Shown piece after piece: positions 55,701 through 62,701 of a stretch of DNA of 64,000 bases (positions are counted from its first letter, which is position 1; every line of letters starts with the position of its first letter). This stretch comes from Limnomonas spitsbergensis. Its lineage: Eukaryota; Chlorophyta; Chlorophyceae; Chlamydomonadales. Where the stretch lies: NCBI GenBank assembly GCA_037349105.1, contig JAYJMM010000116.1, positions 4,030,001-4,094,000 of the forward strand. The letters run 5' to 3'. The notes under the pieces are model-generated. The model did not search any database, was not told the DNA's origin, and worked only from the letters and a program-made list of their open reading frames with translations. The position numbers and the translations under genes were made by a program.

Positions 55701-56483
55701 TTGGGGGTATCAGCACTGGAAGCTGAGCCTATGGGGCGGGCAGAGCCCCAGGCACCCCTAGACATTGTCAGCACACCGCCCACGGAGGACTCAGACAGCA
55801 GGACCCCAGAGTTCAGCGACGACGTTTCAGAGGGTCCACCACCACTGGTTGAGATCACCGAGTCAGATGAGGAGTGGCACGAGGGAGGAGCCATGTCCCC
55901 GGACCATGATAGCGTCACCAGAGCAGAGGCTCGGGATGCAGAGGGCAATTATATGCCAGCCGACAGCGGCCCAGGACCAGGGAGTCCAAGGTACGGCATG
56001 GTGGGAGAGCTGCCACAGCTGAGGCGCGCGTGGATGCGCAGCATCTTTCAGGAGCAGGCAGCGATGAAGGAGCGCAGAAGCAGGAGGGCCGCTATAGAGC
56101 TCGGTAACGGGATCACGCTGGAGGAGGAGGCAAACCAGGTCACAGTGGGGATCAGCCATCAGCAGGCAGCAGACCAGCGCGCTTGCAGGCCCAAGGGGGC
56201 AGCAGCAGGCAAGGAGAGCAACGGGTGCCCAGGAGACCACCAGATCAGCCCGCCAACACAGACAGCGGCACAGGGGCCTTGGGGCGACCCAGCAGCGTAC
56301 AGCACGGGACGCTGGGTTGCAGTGCTCAGGAACTTTGTAGATCAGCTGGACGTGCTACGAAGGCAGGAAATGGGGCAGCAAGAGGCGAGCCAGGAGGCTA
56401 GCCTGCTGTTCCGACTTAAAATGCTACCACACCCCGATCCGGACCCCAGGATGGGAGGTTACAGCAGGGCGGTCAGGAACTAA
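46737..56483 (+). CDS. Gag-like polyprotein with protease motif
   Basis: One uninterrupted frame of 3248 codons from the ATG at 46737 (an in-frame GTG at 46698 is also open). The N-terminal third is acidic, then Arg/Gln/Ser/Gly-rich with SQEPPRGQA repeats. A helical region of about residues 817-1060 (49185-49920) resembles a capsid, followed by the zinc knuckle CYQCGSTTHLARDC (about 1143). A retropepsin-like motif ALMDSACTCHVIT has its Asp at about 1405. A second CX2CX4HX4C-like knuckle, CALCGKPDVHSAEEC (about 1644), precedes Gln-rich 30-residue repeats, a coiled-coil region and a third knuckle CFKCNQPGHFANEC (about 2100). The last 1150 residues match nothing I know. Typical gag proteins are a few hundred residues, so this one is several times larger. 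The stop is TAA. Confidence 0.82.
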   Translation: MPVEMTGVDLNPDRHQHPDVQRKSGRLRGLEPGVDLKNASAEIVAEALLMAEKLAGPVEPPAEDCRVPEPGRVPPRGAGAQADGAVLVTRKGIGRGGPLPAGSDSSLNFEQGQTQAGTPELILDQATEASQSCDTRQSSEPEAEPQQSLPRVASVAQRVEKEPSQPDLRSKVAAASDKFAGCDKTCTDKPRIKTEEDGARNVPAGVKHEEAEPQPAADRQSSQAGKEREKPAEPLGKPWADLSEEEQPDPVQEEQGQQTTAGLRPVQQLQPRKALVRRGAGSTVFGTPLSSFPPSVNRPAQTSKEGSSSQMQREPERSETGGVVCGNEESEGPIGWAGIVQWATYLWKQVCSRTFLHFQDQVTAIEEFKAHHLRGWATKAMLGIPHTGLDRAILLAALGQVSKGRAGHEAARAVKAFADEWCNEVTGDQEEPGSEPEDEEDQAWEGFETEVQRPEGLREVQRWQQQAGAAPTPTLRSAAFEVSSEPSLRGRPRGREAPRASSPAASERAELTSRSLARMAEQSTATRRASRQESYDLLRIVEDKENAYQETQVDYIKEFLRNRQSGTARGARRNEPAGSARSSGPKIQEAREETQSDSYARNYTGGTQPGRQSQEPPRGQAYSREQHHQHSQEPPRGQAEGREQPSQQSQEQSRGPAEHSRGVRQEWQDQELPRGQAEPGRAQSWRPGSDSRPGRSESERPPPEGSRSSAGRAGRQPSRDAHNQDEDYNRHDRYHSGRSPSRGGSGGPGSRSESVDSGPGGADRRRPGARQESSDQEMKRLDREQARVNLQLQQQMVLQLAGVAKVAKIPAIQGNVPVLDMSHPGAVAARKYCQACGYWGSHNRLAMSDDQPALAVVAGEIAGSCQSPSAMTLLIKSLVKLWDSKPASMRPLMAAIRAAPHAGNRIAREVERIGQLWIAPAEGQGCEASLLTLWIRVVQEEVGKPTSEERTAITNLRLGVKTTLDPDVKPDETVEAFAHRVLTTAELLQISRDAVDHFDRSHSVSRMFHDGLLAVARAKLSKFVMTVPGYLSMSDEDQIAVLTQQVVLWERFALEMGDLGGTGFRQITNSGPGQGEAQPNKGRKERAGQWEMRTRLDGIVHPAGSAAVPQARMDGKPRGVTWADQTGAANYNAEGGSGAAKACYQCGSTTHLARDCRAPRARDERRPMPLVTDITPGPARQPQQQYPQQQQYPLPPRPQQGQAAGRPYDRNQNNRQYPRPGPGQGGQAQQAAHVSHLSNATGQAEPEGWHQTMAEMLSESVALMTQVGLVPKPAGFKQAVHNARPKSFMPEPLQEEEPVPGFVEPPSRKGAKRLVLSKLADDMSDIRLQVFKLNERLSALSFTTMPMGADNSGHRGETSNTRPEGRTVTAAPKLQYFKNDRSNLEQCVGLMVNGKVLVAQKALMDSACTCHVITVNIAEQLVAMGAELVRTDEKIRTTDNAGADLYGVLFIYVVYGYGGPNAIMEPTVVRVVKTPPDAYEHLVGNPEFLKYNGVLEAAGRLTLRPREGPQRAQGVRDLTLPLMRASPAGGYQAAAVAWAGIQCGFAEREGWPAATVETEHEPLLQHSMATHAGAAMRAGQDAGPSNQVHPRLQRHRLVPIEATVAEAAAATSEEVTRARRATGISDNGREIIRGFMPACPSHPCALCGKPDVHSAEECERRIQVLSRTPETAPAVQAVPPAAQQRRFGTAAADRAAQSNSARSRGEQQQQQQQLQRQPQVAGPRVQQASNGTGRQAQQQQQQQLRKDPQVAGPSVQQASDGSGRQAQQQQQQQLRKDPQVAGPSVQQASDGEGRQAQQRQLQGQPRAARPPAQPASSSNDDAQEEEEEEECSVEKVPEPGTSPRDGHIGRLAGQVDGLKKALRWRERQMWKQSAGIVDYLKGQLAGWKSIQDAQQAMAAVHRQYILRADELIKLQETLGTQHLGGPPNHGQPLPFEADPELAGCVREMMAIPSPLPDMEIEYSGVEEPKEEQQQHGSASSDESGSGNRRLRQRSRSAERSISEGRHGTVPTPAARTQRQGAGRRSNSEERSRDRRQRSPSRDQPRGRSRERHPAEFARPYRQGQEHQRGPGPGPTDRTLAGGSGVAEPRRHLGPRHGGLCFKCNQPGHFANECTNPEQAGLTGDRPGAPAGPARSYGAWGPGRGQGVPIGSRRRNFETAMGTPSAGDFQQAAAGPSAWPGPPARQEPPEQGEQPRWEGTGGHTCFMTGHMEISQDRGAYQAEVSQAGPVQVASQRVPEGQVASQVNHWTMAVEALAMNHYGTMPAGSARSVTHAIEFLKDLQRRGCPAPCVGWPNLMQRFLDREWDKYDEQWDEFERREREAVPQHNVDGWETDSGSNLSAGRYEPQEPSPLHEEEFGVLCPGTPEGNQDTGRGVAGAATETGEPPRAGSRYPAARGTAAGSQLDALAGPVRTHKSTTSRCNAWGGIDEDGETQHGSERGGRSEARGEDSQLDQSFSRDRSYSRERVYIQPFPQSLPAGEPFVQYFRLGEEMPAASTSGTMLTMPAECMDGPCRLQNHRLLGGGEQTCVNKAGAMQAVARMIFPWDAVTAVMLGATLKGYIQPSTSMADYMQRGWSRHPIYAYCVSEMVSLAIAAGITAVDAAGWAHPDMPDIAPAEGMWQGAQPGFMRTPWAMDCVRELMGHPALRDRAFYVPVQAMGEYERFVETTEQDPVGVGLCHPGRPGRCEATIEASIVIPKTVAGQAVPWGPAPGDARAAIPVQQLVTYYYEEMADEELPVSSAWIHMHATRDDMPVYLFARHQQDVAVTKCASVDEAEFHAYTYARGADPTVWTLVLMALQRVLLPGQLSAAMRHVWGVEDQWAPTEVSACPTWPYGPQQTPASGAMWEGEDELARSPFAVERLAAYVHQWVRQERRAWHDNRASSVLPYWQADVITTQLWRQAHPAGVRTLHPLFRGAREVGIEEELEDLRNQPSMGHGLVGRRGAYAEEPTAATDDPVQDGEPEWTQAAFVTFGAAAASWELLEYVDDLGVSALEAEPMGRAEPQAPLDIVSTPPTEDSDSRTPEFSDDVSEGPPPLVEITESDEEWHEGGAMSPDHDSVTRAEARDAEGNYMPADSGPGPGSPRYGMVGELPQLRRAWMRSIFQEQAAMKERRSRRAAIELGNGITLEEEANQVTVGISHQQAADQRACRPKGAAAGKESNGCPGDHQISPPTQTAAQGPWGDPAAYSTGRWVAVLRNFVDQLDVLRRQEMGQQEASQEASLLFRLKMLPHPDPDPRMGGYSRAVRN
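51846..52135 (+). repeat. 90-bp tandem repeat inside the gag frame
   Basis: A unit of 90 bp (30 residues) repeats a little over three times; CAGGTGGCAGGGCCTAG recurs at 51891, 51981 and 52071. Each unit encodes a Gln run followed by QVAGPSVQQASDG. The period keeps the frame. Confidence 0.9.
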
Positions 56484-56721
56484 GCTACAGGAGGAGCTGA
56501 CGGAGAGAATATCAGCACTCTACACGAGGAGAGCAGAAGGAGCGGACACCCAACAGCCGTCGGACAGCCGCAGCAGCCAAACACAAACCGGCAGGGGCGA
56601 GGACCTCGCCAGAAGGGTTGCCGGCGCACGGGAAACCATACGACGGGGCTGTGGGCAAAAGGAGCCCGCGGGTGCAGGCAGCAGCGAGGCGGTGCAGCGC
56701 GCCACCCACAGGCAGGAGAGG

Positions 56722-59700
56722 ATGGCACAGTGCAGCACAGGACAGATCCCAGGAGCAGGGCCAGAAAGGGCCAGTGCGATTTGGGCTGACACTGCCAAGT
56801 TGCAAGGGAAAAATTCAAAGAAGGCCAGGCGACGCGCAGGAAAGGCGCAGAGGGCGGCCGCGGACAGGAACCGTGGCAGCAGACCAGGAATGGACTGCCC
56901 AGCCCTGCCACTCAGGATCAGCCAGGTAGACCTGGAGATCACGTGGGCAGGAGGACAGCGGCTGCCAGCGCAGAATGCAGAGCCATGCGTTCAGCCCGCA
57001 GAACATTTACCGCAGCAACCCATGAGGAAGTTGACAGCGTGCAGAGGACTCCTCACCTGTACAGCAATTAAGGGGATCCTTACGGGGACGCTCCAGCTGA
57101 TACTGGTGTGGCTCCTGCTGTCGGTGTGTGTGCCGGGGGCGCGAGCTACCGAGCAGGGCGTGAGAGGAGGAGGATTTACAGCAAGCCAAGGGGCTTTTGT
57201 GTCTGGAAAGGAGGCAGCAGCAAAGCTGTCGTCTGGATGGTCGCGCCCACCGGCAGTCAGCCCCATGGGGGACGCCAGCAGGAGGGGTGCATGCAGCCAG
57301 CAGGAGAGAGGGCACAGCGGCAACACCACTGGCGGGGAAGAGCTGCCCGCGAAGGACGACCCGCAGGCGGCTGTGCTGATCGACATGTTCCAGCCGGGGG
57401 GAGTAGTGGAGCCACCCGCAGAGTACGTCAAGACCAAGGAGGGGTGGCTGCTGGGCAAGCATACCGACTTCACTGCGGAGCAGCAGGAGAGCCTGGAGCA
57501 GAGCCTCCGGGATCGCCAAGGAGCGTTCGCTTACTCCATGGAGGATCTACCAGGCTACTGCGGCTCGCAGGGTGAGTTTACGCTGGCTTTAGAAGACGAG
57601 GTCAGTTCGTGCTTTCAGAAGTCCAGGGATATGCCACCGCCTAAGGCGGCGATTTTTAAGGAAAAGTGTCAGCCGATGATTGAGGCAGGCATCATAGTCA
57701 AGGTGCCCCAGGGGGGGCCTATCAAGTTTGCGGCCAATTCAGTAGTAGCAGCCAAGAAGAGCGCTGTAACTGGGGAGTGGACTGACCACCGGATAGCGCA
57801 CGATATGCGCAGGTTAAACCTGCGTACGGCTAAGCAGGAGTTTGCAATCCCCAGGATGGAGACTATTTTTCAGAACCTGGGAACTGCCAAGATATTCAGC
57901 AAGGTTGATCTCCGGTCGGGGTTCATGCAGATCCCTATAAAGGTCGAGGACCAGCCTAAGACAGCTTTCTGGATGGGACCTGAGCTTTGGATGTACACAA
58001 AGCTCAACTTCGGGTTGCGCAATGGGCCTCCCTTCTTTCAGCGTATGATGGAAGAGGAGATTGCCAGGGCAGGCCTGAGTGCGTTCTGCGTGGCATTCAT
58101 TGACGATCTGCTAGTGTACAGTGACACGCCGGCAGAACACATCAGGCATGTGGAGCTGATGTTGGACATGCTCCACAGTGTAGGATTAAGGGCGCACCCC
58201 GACAAGTCCCTGCTTGGGTGTGCAACAGTAGAGTACCTGGGTCACAATGTGTCGGCCCAGGGGCTCACGCCGCACGCAGCCAAGATAGCAGCAGTTATGG
58301 CGCTGCCAGAGCCCACATCGGTGAAAAACATTCAGGAGGTCATGGGATTCTTGAATTTCTACCGGTGCTACGTCCCGGACTTCTCGAAAAAGGCAGCATG
58401 CATCAATGCATTGCTGGTCAAGGGGATCCCGTTTGTGTGGGGGCCAGAGCAGTCGCAGGCGTTCCAGTTGATCAAAACAGAGATGTGCGAGGGCGGAAGA
58501 GTCCTGCGCAGACCAGATTACAGTGGGACAGGGCCAGACGGCAAGGGGCCGCCAAGGCCGTTCTTGTTGTACACAGATTTCTCTAAGCAGGGCATAGGCG
58601 CCGTGCTAGGACAGTGTGACGACAGCGGGAGGGAATATATGGTGGCATGCACGTCCAGATCCCTGAACAAGAGCGAGAGGAACTATTCCTCGTTCCAGGG
58701 GGAGATGCTGGCTGCAGTGTATGCAGCACGCACATACCGCCACATGCTGTTTGGGTGCAAGGTGCATCTCATCACTGACCATGAGCCGCTCACTTACCTC
58801 ATGGACAATCAGACGTTGGTGGGCCAGCATGCTAGGTGGGCTCTCATGCTTCAAGAGCTCGACATTACCATTGTCCACCGCTCAGGGGCATGCCACCAGA
58901 ATGCGGACATCCCGTCCAGGTCGCCGCTCCCATCCTCAGCTGACCGCACAGGGGCCAGGCTCGACACAGCCGCTCCCGAGCCAGCAGTCCAGAAGGAGGC
59001 AGGTGGGAAACAAGTAGCTTTGCTCACGGGGTTGGGCAGAGTGAACCAGTGGCATGCAGACCAGATAGTGCGCATGGCGCAGGAGGGCAGAAGGAGAGTA
59101 CAGATGTTGCGAGCTGCAGAGGCAGCTTGCGTGACAGCACCGGTGGGGCAGGAGATATCCTCTGCCGCCACTGACGATGATGAACAGGCGCAGCCTGTCA
59201 GTACAGCAGAGCAGGCGTTCAGCAACAGGGAGCGGTCCAGGACAATGATCAGTGATGTGCTTGCTGACTTGCCTAGGGCGACGCCCCCTCATTCCCCTGC
59301 AGGCCTGGACACAGCCTGCCTGTCGAGTGGGGCTGTGCGGGCCATGGAGACCGAAGGAGTCGTCCTTTTCGAGCCTTTTGGAGGTATGTGCTCAGGGCTG
59401 GAAATGGTACTCAGGGCAGGTATCCCAGTAGTGCAGTACTTGTATGCAGATATCAGTGAGGAAGTCAGAGAGATCGCAGGGGGTCGCCTGTTGCAGTTGC
59501 ACAGGAGATTCCCCCAGTTGCTTCCGGTCAAGGCGTTTGATAAAGCTTTCAGAGCGTTACCGCAAGACGTGTATGCCATTACGGCAGAGCACCTCAAGGA
59601 GGCGGGTGCCCAGGAGGGGCGCCAGTGGTTCATGGTAGCAGGCTGGGAGTGCCAGGACCTTTCGTCAGCTGGCAAGGGGCGTGGGCTCGCGGGAGAGAGA

Positions 59701-60417
59701 AGCAAGTCTTTCTTCCCGTTAGTCAAGCTGTTGGGTACTCTACAGTTCCTGCAGGGACCCAGGCCGCCAGCGTACCTGATTGAGAATGTAGCAATGCAAT
59801 TGAATCAGAAGAGTGTGAAGGCCAGTGTTGAGGCTTTTCAGGAAGTGTGCAGGATTCTGGGGACACCGGCGTTGTTTGACGCAGCGCAGGTGGGGTCTTA
59901 CGCCCACCGCACCCGCAACTATTGGGGGAATATCGCCCCTGCAGCAGATATTGAATTTGTGATTCGTGCGTCGACCAGACCCCACGGGGGGATTGTAGAC
60001 GACATTCTGGACAAGGGCAGCAAGGCCCAAGTAGTATCATGTCCGGACAATGGGGGGTACCGCATCAATGTAACAGGGCAGCCCAGGAAGGTGCTGCCGT
60101 GTTTGATGGCCACGCCCTCATCATATTCTTTTCGGAACGGGCAAAATGGGATGGTGTACAGGCCCATGGGGGACTTGCAGGAGCCCAACGCAAACGAGCG
60201 TGAGCGCGCCATGGGGTACGCTGTGGGGTCCACATTGCCGCGCCCAGACTTCCCAGAGGCAGCCAGACGGGCAGCCTTGGGCAGGTGCATGGATTCATGG
60301 GCACTAAGTGCATGGCTCAATGTGGCACTTGAGTGTGCTAAAATCATGCCAGCAGAATTGACACGCAGGGCAAAGCTGCCAGGCCAGGACAGGGACCCAG
60401 TGCTGGGGGCGACTTAA
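56722..60417 (+). CDS. Pol part 1: RT, RNase H and DNMT3-like methyltransferase
   Basis: The frame is +1 relative to gag, is open from 56341 (143 bp overlap with gag) and has its first ATG at 56722. Near 57050-57150 lies a hydrophobic segment (LTGTLQLILVWLLLSVCV). RT: KIFSKVDLRSGFMQIPI, the FIDDLLVYS catalytic motif at 58096 and ATVEYLGHNVSAQGL. RNase H: LLYTDFSKQGIGAVL, SSFQGEMLAAVYAA and HLITDHEPLTYL. From about 59350 to 60345 a cytosine-5 methyltransferase follows. Motif I is LFEPFGGMCSGLE, motif IV AGWECQDLSSAGKG with catalytic Cys at 59650, motif VI YLIENVA, motif VIII AHRTRNYWGNI, and NERERAMGYAVG with ALGRCMDSW lies near the end. The AHRxRxxWGN form is typical of DNMT3/DRM-type enzymes. 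The frame ends in TAA directly followed by ATG. Confidence 0.9.
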   Translation: MAQCSTGQIPGAGPERASAIWADTAKLQGKNSKKARRRAGKAQRAAADRNRGSRPGMDCPALPLRISQVDLEITWAGGQRLPAQNAEPCVQPAEHLPQQPMRKLTACRGLLTCTAIKGILTGTLQLILVWLLLSVCVPGARATEQGVRGGGFTASQGAFVSGKEAAAKLSSGWSRPPAVSPMGDASRRGACSQQERGHSGNTTGGEELPAKDDPQAAVLIDMFQPGGVVEPPAEYVKTKEGWLLGKHTDFTAEQQESLEQSLRDRQGAFAYSMEDLPGYCGSQGEFTLALEDEVSSCFQKSRDMPPPKAAIFKEKCQPMIEAGIIVKVPQGGPIKFAANSVVAAKKSAVTGEWTDHRIAHDMRRLNLRTAKQEFAIPRMETIFQNLGTAKIFSKVDLRSGFMQIPIKVEDQPKTAFWMGPELWMYTKLNFGLRNGPPFFQRMMEEEIARAGLSAFCVAFIDDLLVYSDTPAEHIRHVELMLDMLHSVGLRAHPDKSLLGCATVEYLGHNVSAQGLTPHAAKIAAVMALPEPTSVKNIQEVMGFLNFYRCYVPDFSKKAACINALLVKGIPFVWGPEQSQAFQLIKTEMCEGGRVLRRPDYSGTGPDGKGPPRPFLLYTDFSKQGIGAVLGQCDDSGREYMVACTSRSLNKSERNYSSFQGEMLAAVYAARTYRHMLFGCKVHLITDHEPLTYLMDNQTLVGQHARWALMLQELDITIVHRSGACHQNADIPSRSPLPSSADRTGARLDTAAPEPAVQKEAGGKQVALLTGLGRVNQWHADQIVRMAQEGRRRVQMLRAAEAACVTAPVGQEISSAATDDDEQAQPVSTAEQAFSNRERSRTMISDVLADLPRATPPHSPAGLDTACLSSGAVRAMETEGVVLFEPFGGMCSGLEMVLRAGIPVVQYLYADISEEVREIAGGRLLQLHRRFPQLLPVKAFDKAFRALPQDVYAITAEHLKEAGAQEGRQWFMVAGWECQDLSSAGKGRGLAGERSKSFFPLVKLLGTLQFLQGPRPPAYLIENVAMQLNQKSVKASVEAFQEVCRILGTPALFDAAQVGSYAHRTRNYWGNIAPAADIEFVIRASTRPHGGIVDDILDKGSKAQVVSCPDNGGYRINVTGQPRKVLPCLMATPSSYSFRNGQNGMVYRPMGDLQEPNANERERAMGYAVGSTLPRPDFPEAARRAALGRCMDSWALSAWLNVALECAKIMPAELTRRAKLPGQDRDPVLGAT

Positions 60418-61440
60418 ATGTCCAGCCATTATGCCCTTGCTACTGCAGGAAACGCGTGCTCGGGCAGCGGAGAAGCGGCCGCGTCATACAGACAGTGCCT
60501 GGGAGAATCGGCTGCGGCGGACTGGGCCGACGCGGCACAGGAACCAGGTGGGAACACGCCTGAGGAACAAGTTGATGTTGGAATCAAAGTAACCAGGGAC
60601 ACAGAGAGTGAGAAGGACCAGCCAGGTTGTCCTGCAGGACCGTCGGCTAGGGTTGATGTGTGGGCAGATGAGCCCGTCTTGAGGTTTCTCCGTGAGAAGA
60701 CTTATGTCCAGGGAACAGAGCTAGGAGAACAGACCAGAATACAGCGCAGAGCAGCGCCATTCCAGTGGGAATCAGAGAGGGGAGGAGTCCTGATGAGACT
60801 CATGCCAGATGGTAGACGTTGTGTGGTGCCCAGGCCAGAAGACAGGCTAGCAGTGATCCAGACAGCGCATGCAGGTACGGGCCATTTTGGCAGCCACCGC
60901 ACGGCTTTCATGGTCATGCAGCAGCATTGGTGGCGGGGGCTGCGAGCAGCAGTCAAGAAAGCGGTGCAGGAATGCGGTGTGTGTGACAGGGCCAGGGCGT
61001 CCACGTTCAATCACATACAGCCCAACCTGCACCCGCTACCCATTGAGGGGTTGTTTTTCCGGTGGGGAGTGGACCTGTGTGGTCCATTCACGACCACTTC
61101 CAGGGGAAATCGGTTTGTGATGGTGTGTGTGGAGCATTACTCCAAATGGGTGGAGTTGATTCCCATTCCAAGCAAGGCGTCTGATGTGACGGCCTTGGCA
61201 TTCTTTCAAAATGTTGTTGCACGATTCGGGGGATGCGCAGAGGTGGTGACAGACCAGGGAACAGAGTTCCAGGGTGAATTTCAGGACATGTTGTTGGACT
61301 GCTTCATTGACCATCGCACCACTTCTGCCAACCACCCCCAGGCAGACGGGCTTTCAGAGAGGGCTGTCCAGACCCTCAAGGCAGGCCTGCGCAAGTGCTG
61401 CGAGGAGGGCAGCAGCGACGTGTCCTGGGACAAGATGTGA
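60418..61440 (+). pseudogene. Pol part 2: integrase, cut off by an insert
   Basis: This frame is the same as that of the preceding ORF, separated only by the TAA at 60415-60417. The zinc-binding domain has His in AHAGTGHFGSHR and Cys in ECGVCDRA. The catalytic core has VDLCGPF (Asp at 61072), VVTDQGTEF (Asp at 61252) and GLSERAVQTLK (Glu at 61357), the D,D-35-E pattern of retroviral-type integrases. The frame then stops at a TGA belonging to a 235-bp insert. Integrase inserts the cDNA into host DNA; this copy probably cannot make it whole unless the insert is removed from the RNA. Confidence 0.88.
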
Positions 61441-61672
61441 AGTTTTTGTGAAGTTTTTACAGTCCAACGGGGCATCACATTTGATGCATGGGACTTGTGC
61501 CCGTAAACCGGTACAGGCACTAAATATGCTAGGACAGTGAGCGAAAACCAATGACCCCCCTGGGCAAGCAACCAACACTCAACCACCGAGCAGTAGCGTG
61601 GGAATGAACCCCATAGTGCAGCAGATTAGCCCCAGCCATAAAACATGACGTGGGTGCAAAAGAGTTCGGTTG
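61438..61672. mobile_element. 235-bp insert in the integrase gene with 6-bp direct repeats
   Basis: AAGATG occurs at 61432-61437 and again at 61673-61678. Removing the 241 bp between equivalent points restores a continuous integrase frame (DVSWDKM running into [19 protein letters not shown]). The insert has no clear terminal inverted repeats and no coding capacity. No junction choice gives both GT at the start and AG at the end, so an ordinary intron is unlikely. I favour a small non-autonomous insertion of unknown type. Confidence 0.75.
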
Positions 61673-61675
61673 AAG

Positions 61676-62701
61676 ATGGTGCCCTGGGTAGCCCTTGGCT
61701 TCCGGTGCTCGCCGCAGCAGGCCACGCGCATGGCGCCGTACGAGGTGCTGTTCGGGCAGAGACCCACCTTTCCCTCCAGGGTGGGGGCGGACCTCTGGAG
61801 CACAGCCAAGGTGGCAACAGCAGAGGAGGCAGCAGACCTGCTCTTGGCCAGAGTGGCCAGGATCAAAGAGGCACTGCCAGTCGCGGGTGAGCATCTGAAA
61901 ATAGCGCAGCACCGCGACAAGCTGCGATATGCACGCATTCGTGGGGGAGGGTATGTCCCCCAGGTCAGGCGTTTTGCAGAGGGAGATTACGTGTATGTGA
62001 AGTATTCATCAGAGCGACGCAGCCTCGATCCCAAGGCCAGGCCTGAGATCCTAAGGGTAAAAACACTGGGGGCGACGGGAACCTTGGTGTTGGAGGGGGC
62101 AGATGGCCTTACAGTAACAGAGAATGCTGTCAATTGTTCTCCATGCCACTTGCCCAACCTCAGGGGAGTGGTTGATTTCAGTACTACCAGACCCAATAAC
62201 AGCCTGTCCTGCGAGGTGTGCCAGCTGCCCGATCGCGGAGAGGTGATGCTTTTGTGTGATGCCTGCAATACAGGTTGGCACATGGACTGCTTGGTACCAG
62301 CACTCGAGGAGGTGCCTGAGGGCGAGTGGTTGTGCCCACACTGCACACCGGATGACAAGGGAGCTGGGCCCGCTGCAGTAGCAGGGCCCACCACAGAGGA
62401 ACGCAGTTTACAGGTCCAGGGGCGGCCGAGCCCAGCAGCCAGAGCGGCTGCCAGGACAGCCCAGGAGGCCAATGTCATGGACAGGCCTGAGGTGGAAGTC
62501 ATGGCCACCAACCCAGCAACAAGGCAAATGGAGCGGGGCATCGCAAGACCAATGGCGAACGGGTTGTATGACATCTCGTACACCACTGGCCGGGGAGAGG
62601 CCAATGTCACCCCGAGAGCAGTTACAAGAAGGGCCAAGGTGGCCAAAGAAGCAGCAAGGGAGGAAGAGGAGTCAGCCCTTGAGGATCTTACCGGGACCTG
62701 A
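61676..62701 (+). CDS. Integrase C-terminus with PHD finger
   Basis: After the insert the frame continues with [19 protein letters not shown], the end of the integrase core. A [12 protein letters not shown] C-terminal domain follows, where many Ty3/gypsy elements have a GPY/F module. Then comes a C4HC3 PHD finger at about 62210-62343: [20 protein letters not shown], then GWHMDCL and WLCPHC. PHD fingers commonly read histone H3 tails, so it may steer integration, as the chromodomain does in chromoviruses. The tail after it is basic and Ala-rich and ends in TGA. It could only be translated from this ATG or as part of the uninterrupted polyprotein. Confidence 0.85.
   Translation: MVPWVALGFRCSPQQATRMAPYEVLFGQRPTFPSRVGADLWSTAKVATAEEAADLLLARVARIKEALPVAGEHLKIAQHRDKLRYARIRGGGYVPQVRRFAEGDYVYVKYSSERRSLDPKARPEILRVKTLGATGTLVLEGADGLTVTENAVNCSPCHLPNLRGVVDFSTTRPNNSLSCEVCQLPDRGEVMLLCDACNTGWHMDCLVPALEEVPEGEWLCPHCTPDDKGAGPAAVAGPTTEERSLQVQGRPSPAARAAARTAQEANVMDRPEVEVMATNPATRQMERGIARPMANGLYDISYTTGRGEANVTPRAVTRRAKVAKEAAREEEESALEDLTGT

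Noticed and set aside
61437..61677. Ordinary spliceosomal intron in the integrase
   Set aside because: The only junctions that restore the frame give AT-AG or GT-AT ends, not GT-AG. A small insertion with a 6-bp duplication fits better.
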